NCBI GenBank assembly: GCA_022575985.1
Contig: JAKSXM010000263.1
Location: forward strand, 12,566,001 to 12,630,000
Direction: 5' to 3'
DNA: 64,000 nucleotides
Source: Anagrus nilaparvatae
Taxonomy: Eukaryota; Arthropoda; Insecta; Hymenoptera; Mymaridae
The translations under genes and the position numbers were made by a program. Below the pieces are notes generated by a model, which saw only the letters and a program-made list of their open reading frames with translations, had not been told where the DNA came from and ran no database searches. Positions within the stretch are counted from its first letter, which is position 1, and each line of letters opens with the position of its first letter. Shown here piece by piece: positions 45,933 to 57,459 of this stretch.

Positions 45933-46432
45933 ATACCCTACCAACTAGCTGGCACTGAGGTTCCTCAAACAATGGGCTATAATCTTAATTTACAACAAAT
46001 ATTATTGATTACAACCATGCAATTATACATACATTTTTCGTTTTTAGTAGCTGGTAAAGTAGATTATTAAGATCATTTTTTATTAAAGTGAAAATTCTAG
46101 CGTCCATGGATTGGTCGCGCCGGCGTTAATGGATTTTAAATCATTTTTGCATAATTAAAAAGAAACAAATATAAAAAAAGCTAATTTTCTTTTTTTTTAT
46201 AAAATTTTATTTTATTAGAATATATAATTATCCCTTAAGAATTAAAATATTGGGTAACATGTTTTTTTTGTTTTGTCAAAGAAATGGTTGGTAACGATGC
46301 AAAAATTACAAATATTCGCTCAATTATTATAAAAAGATAGGAGTTTTTACCAGAATTTATAATAATTTCTTATAATTTATTTTCTCAGTGTACTTCTTGC
46401 ATTTGACCAATCTTCCGTAACAATGATAATAA
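45933..46432 (+). repeat. Paralogous segment, copy 1 left part
   Basis: It matches 55685-56009 and then 62868-63044 in order. It contains the uninterrupted sequence (13 bp at 46243-46255) that is duplicated around LINE copy C. Confidence 0.9.
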
Positions 46433-46614
46433 TGTTAGATATTTTGAATACAACGCGCCACAAAATTCATATTATAATTAATATTATGTAATCTACTATA
46501 CCAACAATAGATTGTAATACTTTTGAGTATAAAATAAAAATATAACGTTGTTTTCTCTATAATAGACATTTTATTTATTTTATTATTCCCATACATATAA
46601 TTAATTAATTAACA
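46433..46614 (+). repeat. Copia 5' LTR
   Basis: Starts TGTTAGATATTTTG, ends AATTAATTAACA. TATAAAA at 46528-46534 is a plausible promoter element. Confidence 0.95.
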
Positions 46615-46629
46615 GGTTATGTGCCCAGA
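46615..46629 (+). promoter_or_regulatory. Primer-binding site, initiator tRNA-Met internal fragment type
   Basis: GGTTATGTGCCCAGA abuts the LTR. Copia of Drosophila is primed by the 5' half of initiator tRNA-Met at a nearly identical site; this one differs by a base or two. Confidence 0.8.
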
Positions 46630-46784
46630 CATTAATTAAAAAAAAAAAAAGGAAACATTAAGAATAATTTTTTTTTAGTTACAAATGCTAAACATTTTTT
46701 TTTGAGGTTATATTTTTTTTTTTGTGTTTGATTCTTAAAAATCAAGTTTTTTTTTTGAATATATTTGTTGAAAATATATTAATA

Positions 46785-49700
46785 ATGACTTCAAGTGGAT
46801 CATCTGTAAGAATTGAATTACTAAGTAAAGATAGTTATAACACTTGGAGTATGCAAGTTGAAGCATTGTTAACAAAAAATAATCTATGGGAATATGTATC
46901 TGGAGAAAAATCAAGACCTGAAAATGCACCTGCAGCAGCAGAAGCAGCTGAAACTGCAAGAGTAACTGCATCTCAACAAGCTTGGGATGTTGAAGATAAA
47001 AAAGCAAAATCTGATTTAATTTTAAGCATAAGCCCTGCTGCATTAAAACAAGTGAGAGGTATACAAACTTCCAGAGATGTATGGCTAAAATTAGATTCCA
47101 TATATGCTTCAAAAGGGCCTGCAAGAAAAGCTACTTTGCTAAAACAATTAACGTTATCAAAAATGAGTGAAGATGGTGATGTAAGGGATCATTTAAGAAA
47201 ATTTTTTGATGCGGTTGATAAACTAAGTGCGATGGATGTAAAAAATAAATGATGACTTATTGTCAATTATGCTTTTGTATAGTCTACCATCCAGTTTTGA
47301 AAATTTCAGATGTGCTATTGAGTCAAGAGATAATTTACCTAACGTAGAAAATTTAAAGGTAAAAATTATAGAAGAAAACGATGCGAGAACTCAATCTAAT
47401 CCAAATGGATCTTCAAACGGTGCATTAATTGCTTTACAAAATAAAAAGTATTATGCTAATAAAAGCAATAAAACTAATAATGATAATAAATCATTTAATA
47501 GAAGTGATAACAGAAAACAAAACTCTGAAAACTCTGATGTCATTTGCTACAGATGTAATAAAAAAGGTCATATTGCATCAAAATGTTATACTAGTTTAAG
47601 TAAAAAGGATCTTCAAGATAACAGTAACGCAAAAACTAATCAAGCAAAAGTCGCTACTGATGAAATTGTTTATTATGCACAAGTGAATAATTTTGAATGC
47701 GTAATGCAAGGTATACCTGCAGTATCGGAAGATAGATGGTGCTTGGACAGTGGATGCACCTCTCATTTGTGCAAAAATGAGAATAAGTTTTTGAATGTGT
47801 ATAATGTCACAAATGAAAGGTTAAGTTTAGCGAGTACGGATTCAACTGAAATTAAAGGCAGAGGAACTGTCGAGATTAATCTTCCAAATGGTGAAAAGGA
47901 ATTAAAGGTTAGTCTAGAAAATACATTGTTTGTTCCAAGATTAAGAACAAATTTATTATCTGTATCAAAAATTACAAATAAAGGACATGAAGTTCTTTTT
48001 AAAAAAGATTGTGCTTTAGTTAGAGATGAAAATGGCAATACGCAGGCAATTGCAAAAAGAGTGGGTAATTTATATTACATAGATGAAATAGAAAAATCTA
48101 ATTCAGCAATAGAAAAAAAAAATGATTTAAGTAAAAACAATATAAAATTATGGCATGAGCGGATGGCTCATATCAATAAATATGATTTAATGTTAATGAT
48201 GAAAAAGAACTTAGTACATAAAATAGAATTTGATGAAAAAGATACTCTTCCAGATTGTAAAATTTGTCTAGGAAAACAAGCATCTTTGCCATTTCCAGAG
48301 CATAAAGATTTAAGCAAAAATTTATCAGAGATTGTACACAGTGATATTTGTGGACCTATGAGAGTAGAATCTAAAGGAAAGAATAAGTATTTTATCACCT
48401 TTATAGATGATTACTCTAGATTTTGTGTTATTTATTTAATTAAAAATAAAAGTGAGGCATTAGAAGCATTTAAAAAGTATAAAATTTTTGCAGAAAATCA
48501 AACAAATAACAAAATTAAAATTTTACAATCTGATAATGGTGGTGAGTACAGCAGTTTAGGATTTGATCATTTTTGTGAAGAAAATGGAATTATTCACAGA
48601 AAATCTTGTCCATATACAGCTCAACAAAATGGTCAGAGTTGGGCAAATATGACAGATATGGATTTTTTTTCCATATCCATATTTCACATTTTTTCATATA
48701 TGGAATCCATATATGATCAATTTTTTTATGGGATCCATATTATGGCACTCATATTATTATGGACAAAAAAATTGCCATATTTGGATTTCGTATTAATATG
48801 ATATGGTTTCCATATATGAAAAAAATATGGAATATGGATATGAAAAAAAAATCCATTTCTGTCATATTTGCCCAACTCTGAAAATGGTGTAGCTGAGCGC
48901 AAAAATCGTTCTATTATTGAATCAAGTAGGTGCATGTTAATTCAATCAGGATTATCAGCATCTTTTTGGGGTGAAGCTGTAAATGCAGCAAACCATATAA
49001 GAAATAAATGTCCAACTAAAGCATTAAATGGTAAAATTCCATATGAATTATGGACTCAAAAGATTCCTTTTGTTAAATATTTTAGAATCTTCGGAACAAC
49101 AGCATTTGTTCTAGATAAATCAAATAATAAAGGGAAATTTCAACCGAGATCAAAAGAAGGAGTACTAGTAGGTTACTCTGATGAATCAAAAGGTTGGAGA
49201 ATTTATTTAAAAGAAGAGAAGACAGTCGTAATTTCTCGTGATGTTAAATTCATAAATGAGATGTCAATAAATAAAAATCCTGTATCTCATGAATTACATA
49301 ATCAAACATTAGTGACAAATACTAATAAAACAATTGATTTTGATATTGAACCTTATGAGCCAGATATAACTGAGGCTAATGAAAAACCTGGAAATGATTC
49401 CGAAAATTCTAAACAGACCAATAAAAGATTACCAGTTAGACCTAGGCTTCTAAAAACTGGAAAACCAGGACGACCAAAGAAAGTATATGCAACTGAAGAT
49501 GCCAATCAAGAATATAGTAATGAATTTGGTGATTTTTTGGAAGAAGAAAATGACTCATTATTTATAAATCAAGAATATGCAAATTATGCTGATATAGACT
49601 ATGAATCTGCAATTAATAGTAAAGATAAAAGTGAGTGGAGAGAAGCTATAGTTGTAGAAAAAATAAGTCTTATTAAAAATGATACATAGAAGGTTATAGA

Positions 49701-51158
49701 AGAACCTGAAAATGTTAATGTAATTGGATGCAAAATGGTGCTAAACTATAAATTAAACAGTGAAGGGAAAATTGAACGAAGAAAAGGACGCCTTGTAGCA
49801 AAAGGTTTTGGTCAACGAAAAGGAATTGATTTCGACAAAACATTTTCACCGGTTGCCAGATTAGAGTCAGTAAGGATTTTAGCTTCTTTAGCTGTTCAGT
49901 ATGATTTGAATATTCAACAACTAGATGTTACAACAGCATTTTTAAATGCAAAGTTGGAAGAAGCTGTTTATATGGAAGTACCATATTATTTAAAAGATTT
50001 TCTTCGAGAAATAATTTTAATGGAGCCAAATAGTTCAAAAATAAATGAAAAAGCTTCACAAATGTTAAGTGACTTAAACTCTAAGAAAGATGCAGTTTGT
50101 CATTTACAACGAGCAATTTATGGCCTTCGGCAAGCTGGAAGGCAGTGGAATTTTAAGATTGATAGTACCTTGAAAAATTGTGGATTCAAACCTATACATT
50201 CAGATCCTTGTTTGTATATATATAACAAGAATGGTCAAGTTATTATTGTTCTAGTTTATGTTGATGACATATTAGTTGCTGCTAAGAATCAAGAATTGAT
50301 ACAAAAATTTGTAATTAGATTAAAAAAAGAATATGAAATTCGAGATCTTGGTCCAGTGAAGTATTGCTTAGGAATAGAGTTTACTCGACAAAAAAATAGT
50401 TTAAAGCTATCTCAAAAAAGGTATATGAATATCTCAAAAGCATGAACTCTCTAAAAGTTGATTTGACTGAACAAGGTTCAACTGTGCGAAAAGAACCTTA
50501 TCGTCAATTGATAGGAGCTCTTACTTATTTATCTATGGCAACTAGGCCAGATATAACAAGATCTTTAGTATATATAGCCCAGTTTTGTGAAAATTATTTG
50601 CCAGTCCATTGGAAAGCTGCAAAAAGAATACTTAGGTATTTGAAAGGTACGATCGACACTTGCCTAAATTATTCAAAGACTACAGAAAAGAGGATAATTG
50701 GATTTGTGGATGCAGATTGGGGATCATGCCCAATAAATCGTAGATCATATACAGGGTATGTGTTTCTACTAAATGGTTCACCTGTTTCATGGAAATCACA
50801 AAAACAAAGGACAGTAGCTCAATCATCTGTTGAAGCTGAATATATGGCATTAGCAGAGTCTGCTAAAGAAGCAATTTATTTAAAAACATTTCTGTATGAG
50901 TTAGGTATTGAATCTAATGTCATACTTTATAATGACAGTGAAGGGGCTAAATTATTGGTAAAGAATAAAATGTATCACTCAAGAACCAAGCATATAGATA
51001 TAAGATATCACTTTATTAGAGATGCTTATAAGGAAGGTATATTTAAACTTGAGCACAAGTCAACTGAAGATATGCCAGCAGATATGCTCACAAAATCATT
51101 ATGTAAAGTGAAACATGATAAATGTGTAAAAGGTTTAGGACTTTATTATTTAAATTAA
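46785..51158 (+). pseudogene. Copia gag-pol polyprotein, broken
   Basis: ATG at 46785 opens Gag ('SKDSYNTWSMQVEALL'). In order follow the knuckle 'CYRCNKKGHIASKC' (47545), protease 'WCLDSGCTSHL' (47740), integrase zinc region ('HERMAHI...CKICLG'), core 'VHSDICGP' and 'LQSDNGGEYSS', catalytic-Glu region 'ENGVAERKNRS' (48880), RT 'FLNAKLEEAVYMEVP' and 'YVDD' (50258), and RNase H 'GFVDADWGS' with 'SSVEAEYMAL'. Four breaks: a frame change at an A-run near 47240, a MITE insertion at 48634-48880 (+8 bp), a TAG at 49687-49689 at a normally Trp position, and a frame change near 50440 before RNase H. All catalytic motifs survive. Single-ORF organisation is typical of Copia. Confidence 0.93.
48634..48880. 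mobile_element. 247-bp hAT-type MITE inside Copia integrase
   Basis: Termini CAGAGTTGGGCAAATATGAC and GTCATATTTGCCCAACTCTG are inverted repeats, and the interior continues as a 'ccatatccatat' palindrome. The 8-bp AAAATGGT is present on both sides (48626-48633, 48881-48888). Removing the MITE and one 8-mer leaves the integrase frame continuous. 8-bp duplications and CAGAG ends fit hAT. Confidence 0.94.
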
Positions 51159-51266
51159 TGAAATTATCACAATTAGTAAATATATATGAACAGTAAAAAA
51201 AAAAAAAAAAAAAATTAATAATGGTCTTATAAATATTTTTTCTTTTTCTTTGTATGTGTGCGCATT

Positions 51267-51276
51267 GAGAAGGGGG
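51267..51276 (+). promoter_or_regulatory. Copia polypurine tract
   Basis: GAGAAGGGGG directly precedes the 3' LTR and would prime plus-strand DNA synthesis. Confidence 0.85.
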
Positions 51277-51458
51277 TGTTAGATATTTTGAATACAACGC
51301 GCCACAAAATTCATATTATAATTAATATTATGTAATCTACTATACCAACAATAGATTGTAATACTTTTGAGTATAAAATAAAAATATAACGTGGTTTTCT
51401 CTATAATAGATATTTTATTTATTTTATTATTCCCATACATATAATTAATTAATTAACA
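51277..51458 (+). repeat. Copia 3' LTR
   Basis: It is 182 bp and differs from the 5' LTR by a T/G and a C/T change. Confidence 0.95.
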
Positions 51459-51900
51459 AATAATAATAATAATAATATTTTGTAATAAAAAAAATAACCA
51501 CATTAATTGCTTCAAGATTTTAACATTATTTATATTATTTCTATTAATCACAAAATAATAAATTATTTAATTCTATAAATTGTTTGATTCTTTAAAAAAT
51601 GCCAATATAACTTTTAAATCTTAATTTTAAAATGCAAACATAACCATTTAATATTTTTAGGCTTTTTATTATTGTTTATAATTTCATTAAGCTGCATACA
51701 TAAATAAATATAGCAACGAGCAAAATAATCCAAGGAAGTCAAAAAGAGGCAAGATTTCCATCACTCTTTCTTGTGTGTTATAATTTATATCAAAATAAAA
51801 AAAAAAATTGTGATCGGATACAAAAAATTACTATAAACTAAATTTCTAAAACTTGTACTCTCATTAAAATAAATTAGATATGTCCAAAAAGAAAAATAAA
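51459..51900 (+). repeat. Paralogous segment, copy 1 right part
   Basis: It matches 63040-63460 ('ttgcttcaagattttaacat', 'aaataaatatagcaacgagc', 'gtcaaaaagaggcaagattt') with a few percent difference. It continues the segment interrupted by Copia. Confidence 0.9.
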
Positions 51901-52130
51901 TTTGGTGTTTTATGTATTTTTTTGTGAAAAAAATTTTAGGAAAAAAATTTTCAAAAAATTAAGCATCAGATTGGAGATATCAAGTAAAAACCATACTTTA
52001 GTACTTTCATGGAAATAAATGAGGTATTACATCCAAAATAAAAAAAAGGGGGGGTTTGAGATTTTTTGATAAAATAATGTTTGGAAAAAAAATTAGGTCT
52101 TAATTCGATAATGGTTTTGAAATATCACTA

Positions 52131-53144
52131 CACTGAAAAACCGGTACCATTGAAACAATGACTTAGAAGCAATTGATATATTCCAATGACGGATATCATA
52201 AATTCAATGGCGAGATTGAAATTATTTCAAATATTTAAAGCTATTGAAATGATTATGAATACATATCATTTCAACGTATAATAAACAGAAAATAAGTAAA
52301 AATTTATTTATTTTTTTTTTTTTTACATTTATTAATATTTTATTTTAATGTTTTTTTAGTAATTATTTTTTTTATTAATTATTATTACATTATTATACAT
52401 TAATGTATTTAATTTTTTTTTTTTAATTTATTATCAAATAAAAAACTGCGACTTCATCCGGGATCGAACTGGGTACCGTTGTGAACCGTGTTGATCAGTA
52501 AGCAGCAACCTTATCCATTACGCCAGCAGGACTCTTTGTGTTAATAAAAAAATTTTGAAGACTATATGTTACAGATAATAATTTTCCCACTCCTTTTTTT
52601 AATATTCAGAGTAATTTATGCATATCTAGCGAAATGCATGATTAAAAATAATAATTAAATTTATAATAAATGATTTTCAGGTAATTCCATTTCTTTATAA
52701 GAGTAATAATGAATAACAACAATAATATATATACTATAAGACTCCCATATGCGAGCCGCGCGCGCCATTAAAAGACATATAGTCTGAGTGCAAATATACG
52801 CAGAAGGATAGAAAGAGAAAGAATAGTATACCTACACATATGCACAATACGTAATTTGTTTTGTTATTATTAATATTATTGAACTAAAATCAATTTCTAT
52901 TGATTGAATGTTTTTAAACGTTAAATAAAAATATTAAAAACAATTATTTTGATTGTATGCTCTCTATTAATTCAATCTTATATTCTCTTTTATTTTGACG
53001 AAAATTTACATCAAAACAATGACTGCCATATTAATGGTGAGAAGCTATTCGTTTAATAGCGGCGCCATCAAATCAATGATATATTCTATTGGCATATTTT
53101 AATCGCTTCTAAGTCATTGCTTCAATGGTATCGGTTTTTCAGTG
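52131..53144. mobile_element. 1014-bp Tc1/mariner-type non-autonomous element
   Basis: Termini CACTGAAAAACCGGTACCAT and ATGGTATCGGTTTTTCAGTG (one mismatch) extend into 'tgaaacaatgacttagaagc'/'gcttctaagtcattgcttca'. TA flanks both ends. The host array has an uninterrupted sister copy near 53595 ('aaatatcactagttacaata'), where exactly one TA stands at the insertion point. No transposase frame is present. Confidence 0.93.
52446..52531 (-). other. tRNA-like segment (pol III A and B box) inside the mariner-type element
   Basis: The minus strand reads TGGCGTAATGGATAAGG (A-box-like, 52525-52509) and, 38 bases later, AGTTCGATCCCGG (B-box-like, 52470-52458). Outer ends do not pair into a proper acceptor stem, so it is not a working tRNA. 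It may be a tRNA pseudogene or a SINE head captured by the element. Confidence 0.65.
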
Positions 53145-55476
53145 TAGTTACAATATTTTCAGATATTAGTACTTTCATGGAATTAAATGAGGTATTACAC
53201 CAAAAAAAAAAAAAAAATATTGCAGTTTTTTTTACTTTTCTTTTTTTTTAATTTTGACAAAAAAAATTTTGAAAAAATTAAGTATCAGATCCAAAAAATT
53301 ACATTAAACAAGGTTCTTAGAACTAGTACTTCCATGAAAATAAATTAGGTACTAAGTCCAAAAAGAAAAAAAAAATTGGTATTTTTTGTATTTTTTTGTG
53401 AAAAAAATTTTCAGAAAAATAAGTATCCGATTCGAGATATCATTTGAAAACTATACTTTCAAATATAAGTACTTTCATGGAAATAAATGAGGTATTACAT
53501 CCAAATTAAAAAAAAAGGGGGGGTTTGAGATTTTTTGATAAAAAAATGTTTGAAAAAAAAATTAGGTCTTAATTCGATAATGGTTTTGAAATATCACTAG
53601 TTACAATATTTTCAGATATTAGTACTTTCATAGAATTAAATGAGGTATTACACCCAAAAAAAAAAAATATTGCATTTTTTTTATTTTTCTATTGTTTTAA
53701 TTTTGACAAAAAAAATTTTGAAAAAATTAAGTAGCAGATCCAAAAAATAACATTAAACAAAGTTCTTAAAACTAGTACTTCCATGGAAATAAATTAGGTA
53801 CTACGTCCAAAAAGAAAAAAAAAATTTGTATTTTTTATATTTTTTTGTGAAAAAAATTTTACAAAAAAAATTTTCAGAAAATTAAGTATCCGATTCGAGA
53901 TATCATGTAAAAACCATACTTTCAAATATAAGTATTTTCATGGAAATAAATGAGGTATTACATCCAAATCAAAAAAAAAAAAGTACCTCGAGCTTTTTTG
54001 ACCTAACACAATGGTTCCTCTTTGAGGAACCAAAAAAAAAAACGAGAAAAATGCAGTGATGAAAAAAAAACGCTGCCAAGTGATTGGTACTATGGTTCCT
54101 CATCAACAATAGCAAAATATTTATAATGGTCTATTTTATCTAATAAAAATGATAATTTGAGATTTCAGTATTTCATAAAAAAAAGTTAAGTACCGTATTC
54201 CAAAAGAAAAAAAATGTTGCTGTGATTTAATGTTTTTTATTTAACAAATTTTTAGAAAAAAATTTTCAATAAACTAAGTATCAGTTATAAAAAATATATT
54301 GCCAATATAAAAATTATACATAAGTATCTTAATAATTAATTATATTTTAATAAGTCATTTTATAAAGTGAATAAATTTTATTATAATAAATAATTATTTT
54401 AATTATAAAATTAAATAAAAAATTATATATTATTAAAAAAAATATAGTAATGAAAACAATAATCAAACATATATTTATTTAAAGTATTGTTGTAAAAGTT
54501 ATTATTCAATTATTTTAATATTAGCACAACTTTTTTTTTTTGAATCTAAACTTGAAATGTTATTGTTTTGTATTTGTGCATATAAAATATTTTTTTTACC
54601 CCGATTCAAAATTGTCTCTGTTAAAATATTAATTTTAAAATATTAAAAAATTTGAAAAATTACGTATCAGATGGAAAAAATCCTTTAAAAACAATAATTC
54701 TAGATATTAGTACTTTCATAGAAATAAATTAAGTACTACATCCAAAAAGAAAAAAAATGATTGTGTTTTTTTAATTTCTTTATACAAAAAATTTTGAAAA
54801 AAAAAATTTACAAAATTACGTATCAGATGGAGAATTCCTTTAAAAACGATAATTCTAGATATTAGTACTTTCATAGAAATAAATTAAGTACTAAGTCCAA
54901 AAAGAAAAAAAATTATTGTGTTTTTTTAATCTTTTTATACAAAAAATTTTGAAAAAAAAATTTCGAAAAATTACGTATCACATGAAATAATCATTTAAAA
55001 ACGATAATTCTAAATATTCTTACTTTCGTAGAAAAACATTAAGTACTACATCCTAAAAAAAAAAAAAAAAATGGCATTTTTTATATTTTTTGGCGGCAAA
55101 AATTTTGAGAAAAAAATTTTAAAAAATTAAGTATCAGGTCCAAAAAATTACTTTTATAGAGGTTCTTAAAACTAGTACTTCCATGGAAGCAAATTATGTA
55201 CTACGTTCAAAGAAAAAAAAAAAATTGGTGTTTTTTGTATTTTTTTATGAAAAAAATGTTGGGAAAAAAATTTTCAAAAAATTAAGTATCAGATTCGAGA
55301 TATCGAGTAAAAACCATACTTTCAAATATAAGTACTTTCGTGGAAATAAATGAGGTATTACATCCAAATTAAAAAAAAAAAATAGTACCTCGAGATTTTT
55401 TGGTGAAAAAAATTTTGAAAAAAAAAATAGGTCTTAATGTCGTGTTGGCTGTGAAATATCACCGGTTACAGTCCAA

Positions 55477-55491
55477 CATACATACATACAT

Positions 55492-55546
<55 letters not shown>
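55477..55546. repeat. (CATA)n(CA)n microsatellite
   Basis: About eight CATA units run directly into about twenty CA units. Confidence 0.97.
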
Positions 55547-55549
<3 letters not shown>

Positions 55550-55684
55550 TTTTTTTAAAAACCGGTTTTTTAGCTTCCTGAGATCTCAAAACGTGCTTAT
55601 ATGCCAAAATATCGAAAATCAAAATTTCACCTATCACAAAGGTTCCTCTATGAGGAACCAAAAATTGACATTTATATACTAAAA

Positions 55685-56009
55685 ATACCCTGCCAACTAG
55701 CTGGCACTGAGGTTCCTCAAACAATGGGCTGTAATCTTAATTTACAACAAATATTATTGATTACAACCATGCAATTATACATACATTTTTCGTTTTTAGT
55801 AGCTGGTAAAGTAGATTATTAAGATCATTTTGTTATTAAAGTGAAAATTCTAGCCTCCATGGATTGGTCGCGCCGGCGTTAATGGATTTTAAATCATTTT
55901 TGCATAATTAAAAAGAGACAAATATAAAAAAAGCTAATTTTATTTTTTTTTTATAAAATTTTATTTTATTAGAATATTTAATTATCCCTTAATAATTAAA
56001 ATATTGGGT
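55685..56009 (+). repeat. Paralogous segment, copy 2 left part
   Basis: About 95% identical to 45933-46255. It ends with the 13-bp target sequence of LINE copy C (55997-56009). Confidence 0.92.
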
Positions 56010-57459
56010 GGTTGGGAAATAAACCATTTTTTGGTGAATACCCGACATGCTGGAATGAGATGGGTTGGCCCCATGGACTGGTAGGAGTTACCTATAGACA
56101 CGACGCTGTATAACCTACAGACCACTGGTTTGGTCCTTTAGTGTCGATAACTCTAGGTGGGACTGAACTGCTCTCTCGTGGCTACCCTGTTGATGTGCTT
56201 AATTGCACACAAATGTTCACCCACTCACCAAGGCTGAGGCCTGCACACGTCGTACCTGTGCGTCACTCAGCCGACGGCTTTTGGCTGAGATCCTAAATGG
56301 TTCTCTTAGTGGACAGTTAAAGTTTCTTATTAACTCCACCTTGCTCCCTCTCGGATGCCAGGTGGAATCACTTCTTGCCCGATGACCTCGAACTCACTGT
56401 GAGTGGTGCATTGTCTAGGAAGGCGTCTGCGAACGGGGTCATTTGCGAACATTTCCTCTAATTCAGATGTCACTAAAGGCAGCTTTAATTTTTTAAATTT
56501 TAATTATTCTATACACTAATACTATTGACATTAGTACATTAATATGATGAATGGCAGTATGGCTGGGGCTTCTCTGCAGCAGGGCTCCACAGCAATCTGG
56601 CCTTGCCCTACAGAGCAAGGTAATCATTGCTGCTGGTTCATTCATGTTTGTGCCCTTCACCTGCTGTCTGTTGGGGGGATTCAGAAAAAGCCACGAAAAG
56701 AGCTGAAAAGTTCGCTGGGATTGGCTGCATGTGTTTCTGTCTAAACAAAAAACTGTTTACTTTAAATGTGATATATGTGTTGCAGCCAATAACTTCGGGA
56801 CGTAAGGCTTGAAGCGGTAATTATCAGATAAACCCTTGCAGCTGCAGGTGTTGGGCGCGAACATGACTGATCCTAGGATCCCTGATTTCGGTGAGCCCTG
56901 CGGCGTTCGCTCCATGACTAGCCAAGAAGCTTTTTTTTGTTTAGAGCTTCCCTGACTAACCTAATATCTAATTAAATTGCACAAGTGTGTAAGTCCCAGG
57001 AGCAGATGTCTGGGTGGATGTCGCATTCTTTCTTGCAGTGCAAATTGAATGATCGAACGGCACGTGCTGTTTTCACCTGGTGATCATTTGATCATCTGTG
57101 GAAGTAATCTTACTTTTTTAAGAATCATTGGGATCTTGACCAATCGCTAGGAATGGCTTATGAGGATCCTGTTAATACGACGGGTAAAATATCGTATTAT
57201 GTCAGCAGACATTAGATCTGTAGGACTCGCAACGGTCACCCCCCCGTGTCTTGTACCCAGGGTGAGGATTGCTGCGGGTCTGAATCCCCGGTCCTATTAT
57301 CTCACCACTTTTTCCCATTTCATTACAGGTACACTAATTACAATAGTTCTTTACAGGTTCTTTCTTTTTTCCAGGTTATCACATCGCACAGAGGGTACCC
57401 TTACCCGCATTCATTTAAGGGCGCTTAGTCCAGTGACACAGGCTATTTAAATAACAAAT
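56010..57459 (+). promoter_or_regulatory. 5' UTR of LINE copy C
   Basis: 1450 bp without a convincing protein frame and not similar to the 5' UTR of copy B. The internal promoter is presumed to lie near the first bases. T- and C-rich stretches near 57300-57370 precede ORF1. Confidence 0.6.

Larger units (their letters stand above)
46433..51458 (+). mobile_element. Copia-type LTR retrotransposon with nested MITE
   Basis: Complete boundaries: 182-bp LTRs at 46433-46614 and 51277-51458, each TG...CA, with AATAA target duplications at 46428-46432 and 51459-51463. The primer-binding site directly follows the left LTR and the polypurine tract directly precedes the right one. The LTRs differ at two sites in 182 (about 1%), so insertion looks recent. 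Coding is broken in several places and interrupted by a hAT-type MITE. Confidence 0.96.
51850..55440. repeat. Satellite-like array with related ~125-bp modules and ~435-bp higher order
   Basis: Recurring pieces are 'agtactttcatggaaataaa' + 'tgaggtattacatccaaa', 'aattaagtatcagat', 'gttcttagaactagtacttc', and 'tttttgtgaaaaaaattttc'. A block of about 435 bp recurs (around 53160 and 53605). Two hairpins, GGTTCCTC-TTT-GAGGAACC, lie at 54013 and nearby; the same motif is at 55640. No genes are seen. Confidence 0.85.

Noticed and set aside
46735..47124. Leu-rich minus-strand frame in Copia gag
   Set aside because: It is antisense of the Gag frame and lacks any domain.
47235..47262. Programmed frameshift between Copia gag and pol
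   Set aside because: Copia encodes a single polyprotein, the shift lies within Gag and not at the gag-pol border, and it sits at an A-run where a one-base indel is likely.
52446..52531. Functional tRNA gene
   Set aside because: A and B boxes are present but the acceptor and other stems do not pair.
55434..55724. Minus-strand frame rich in Val/Cys/Tyr repeats
   Set aside because: It is a translation of the (CATA)n(CA)n microsatellite.
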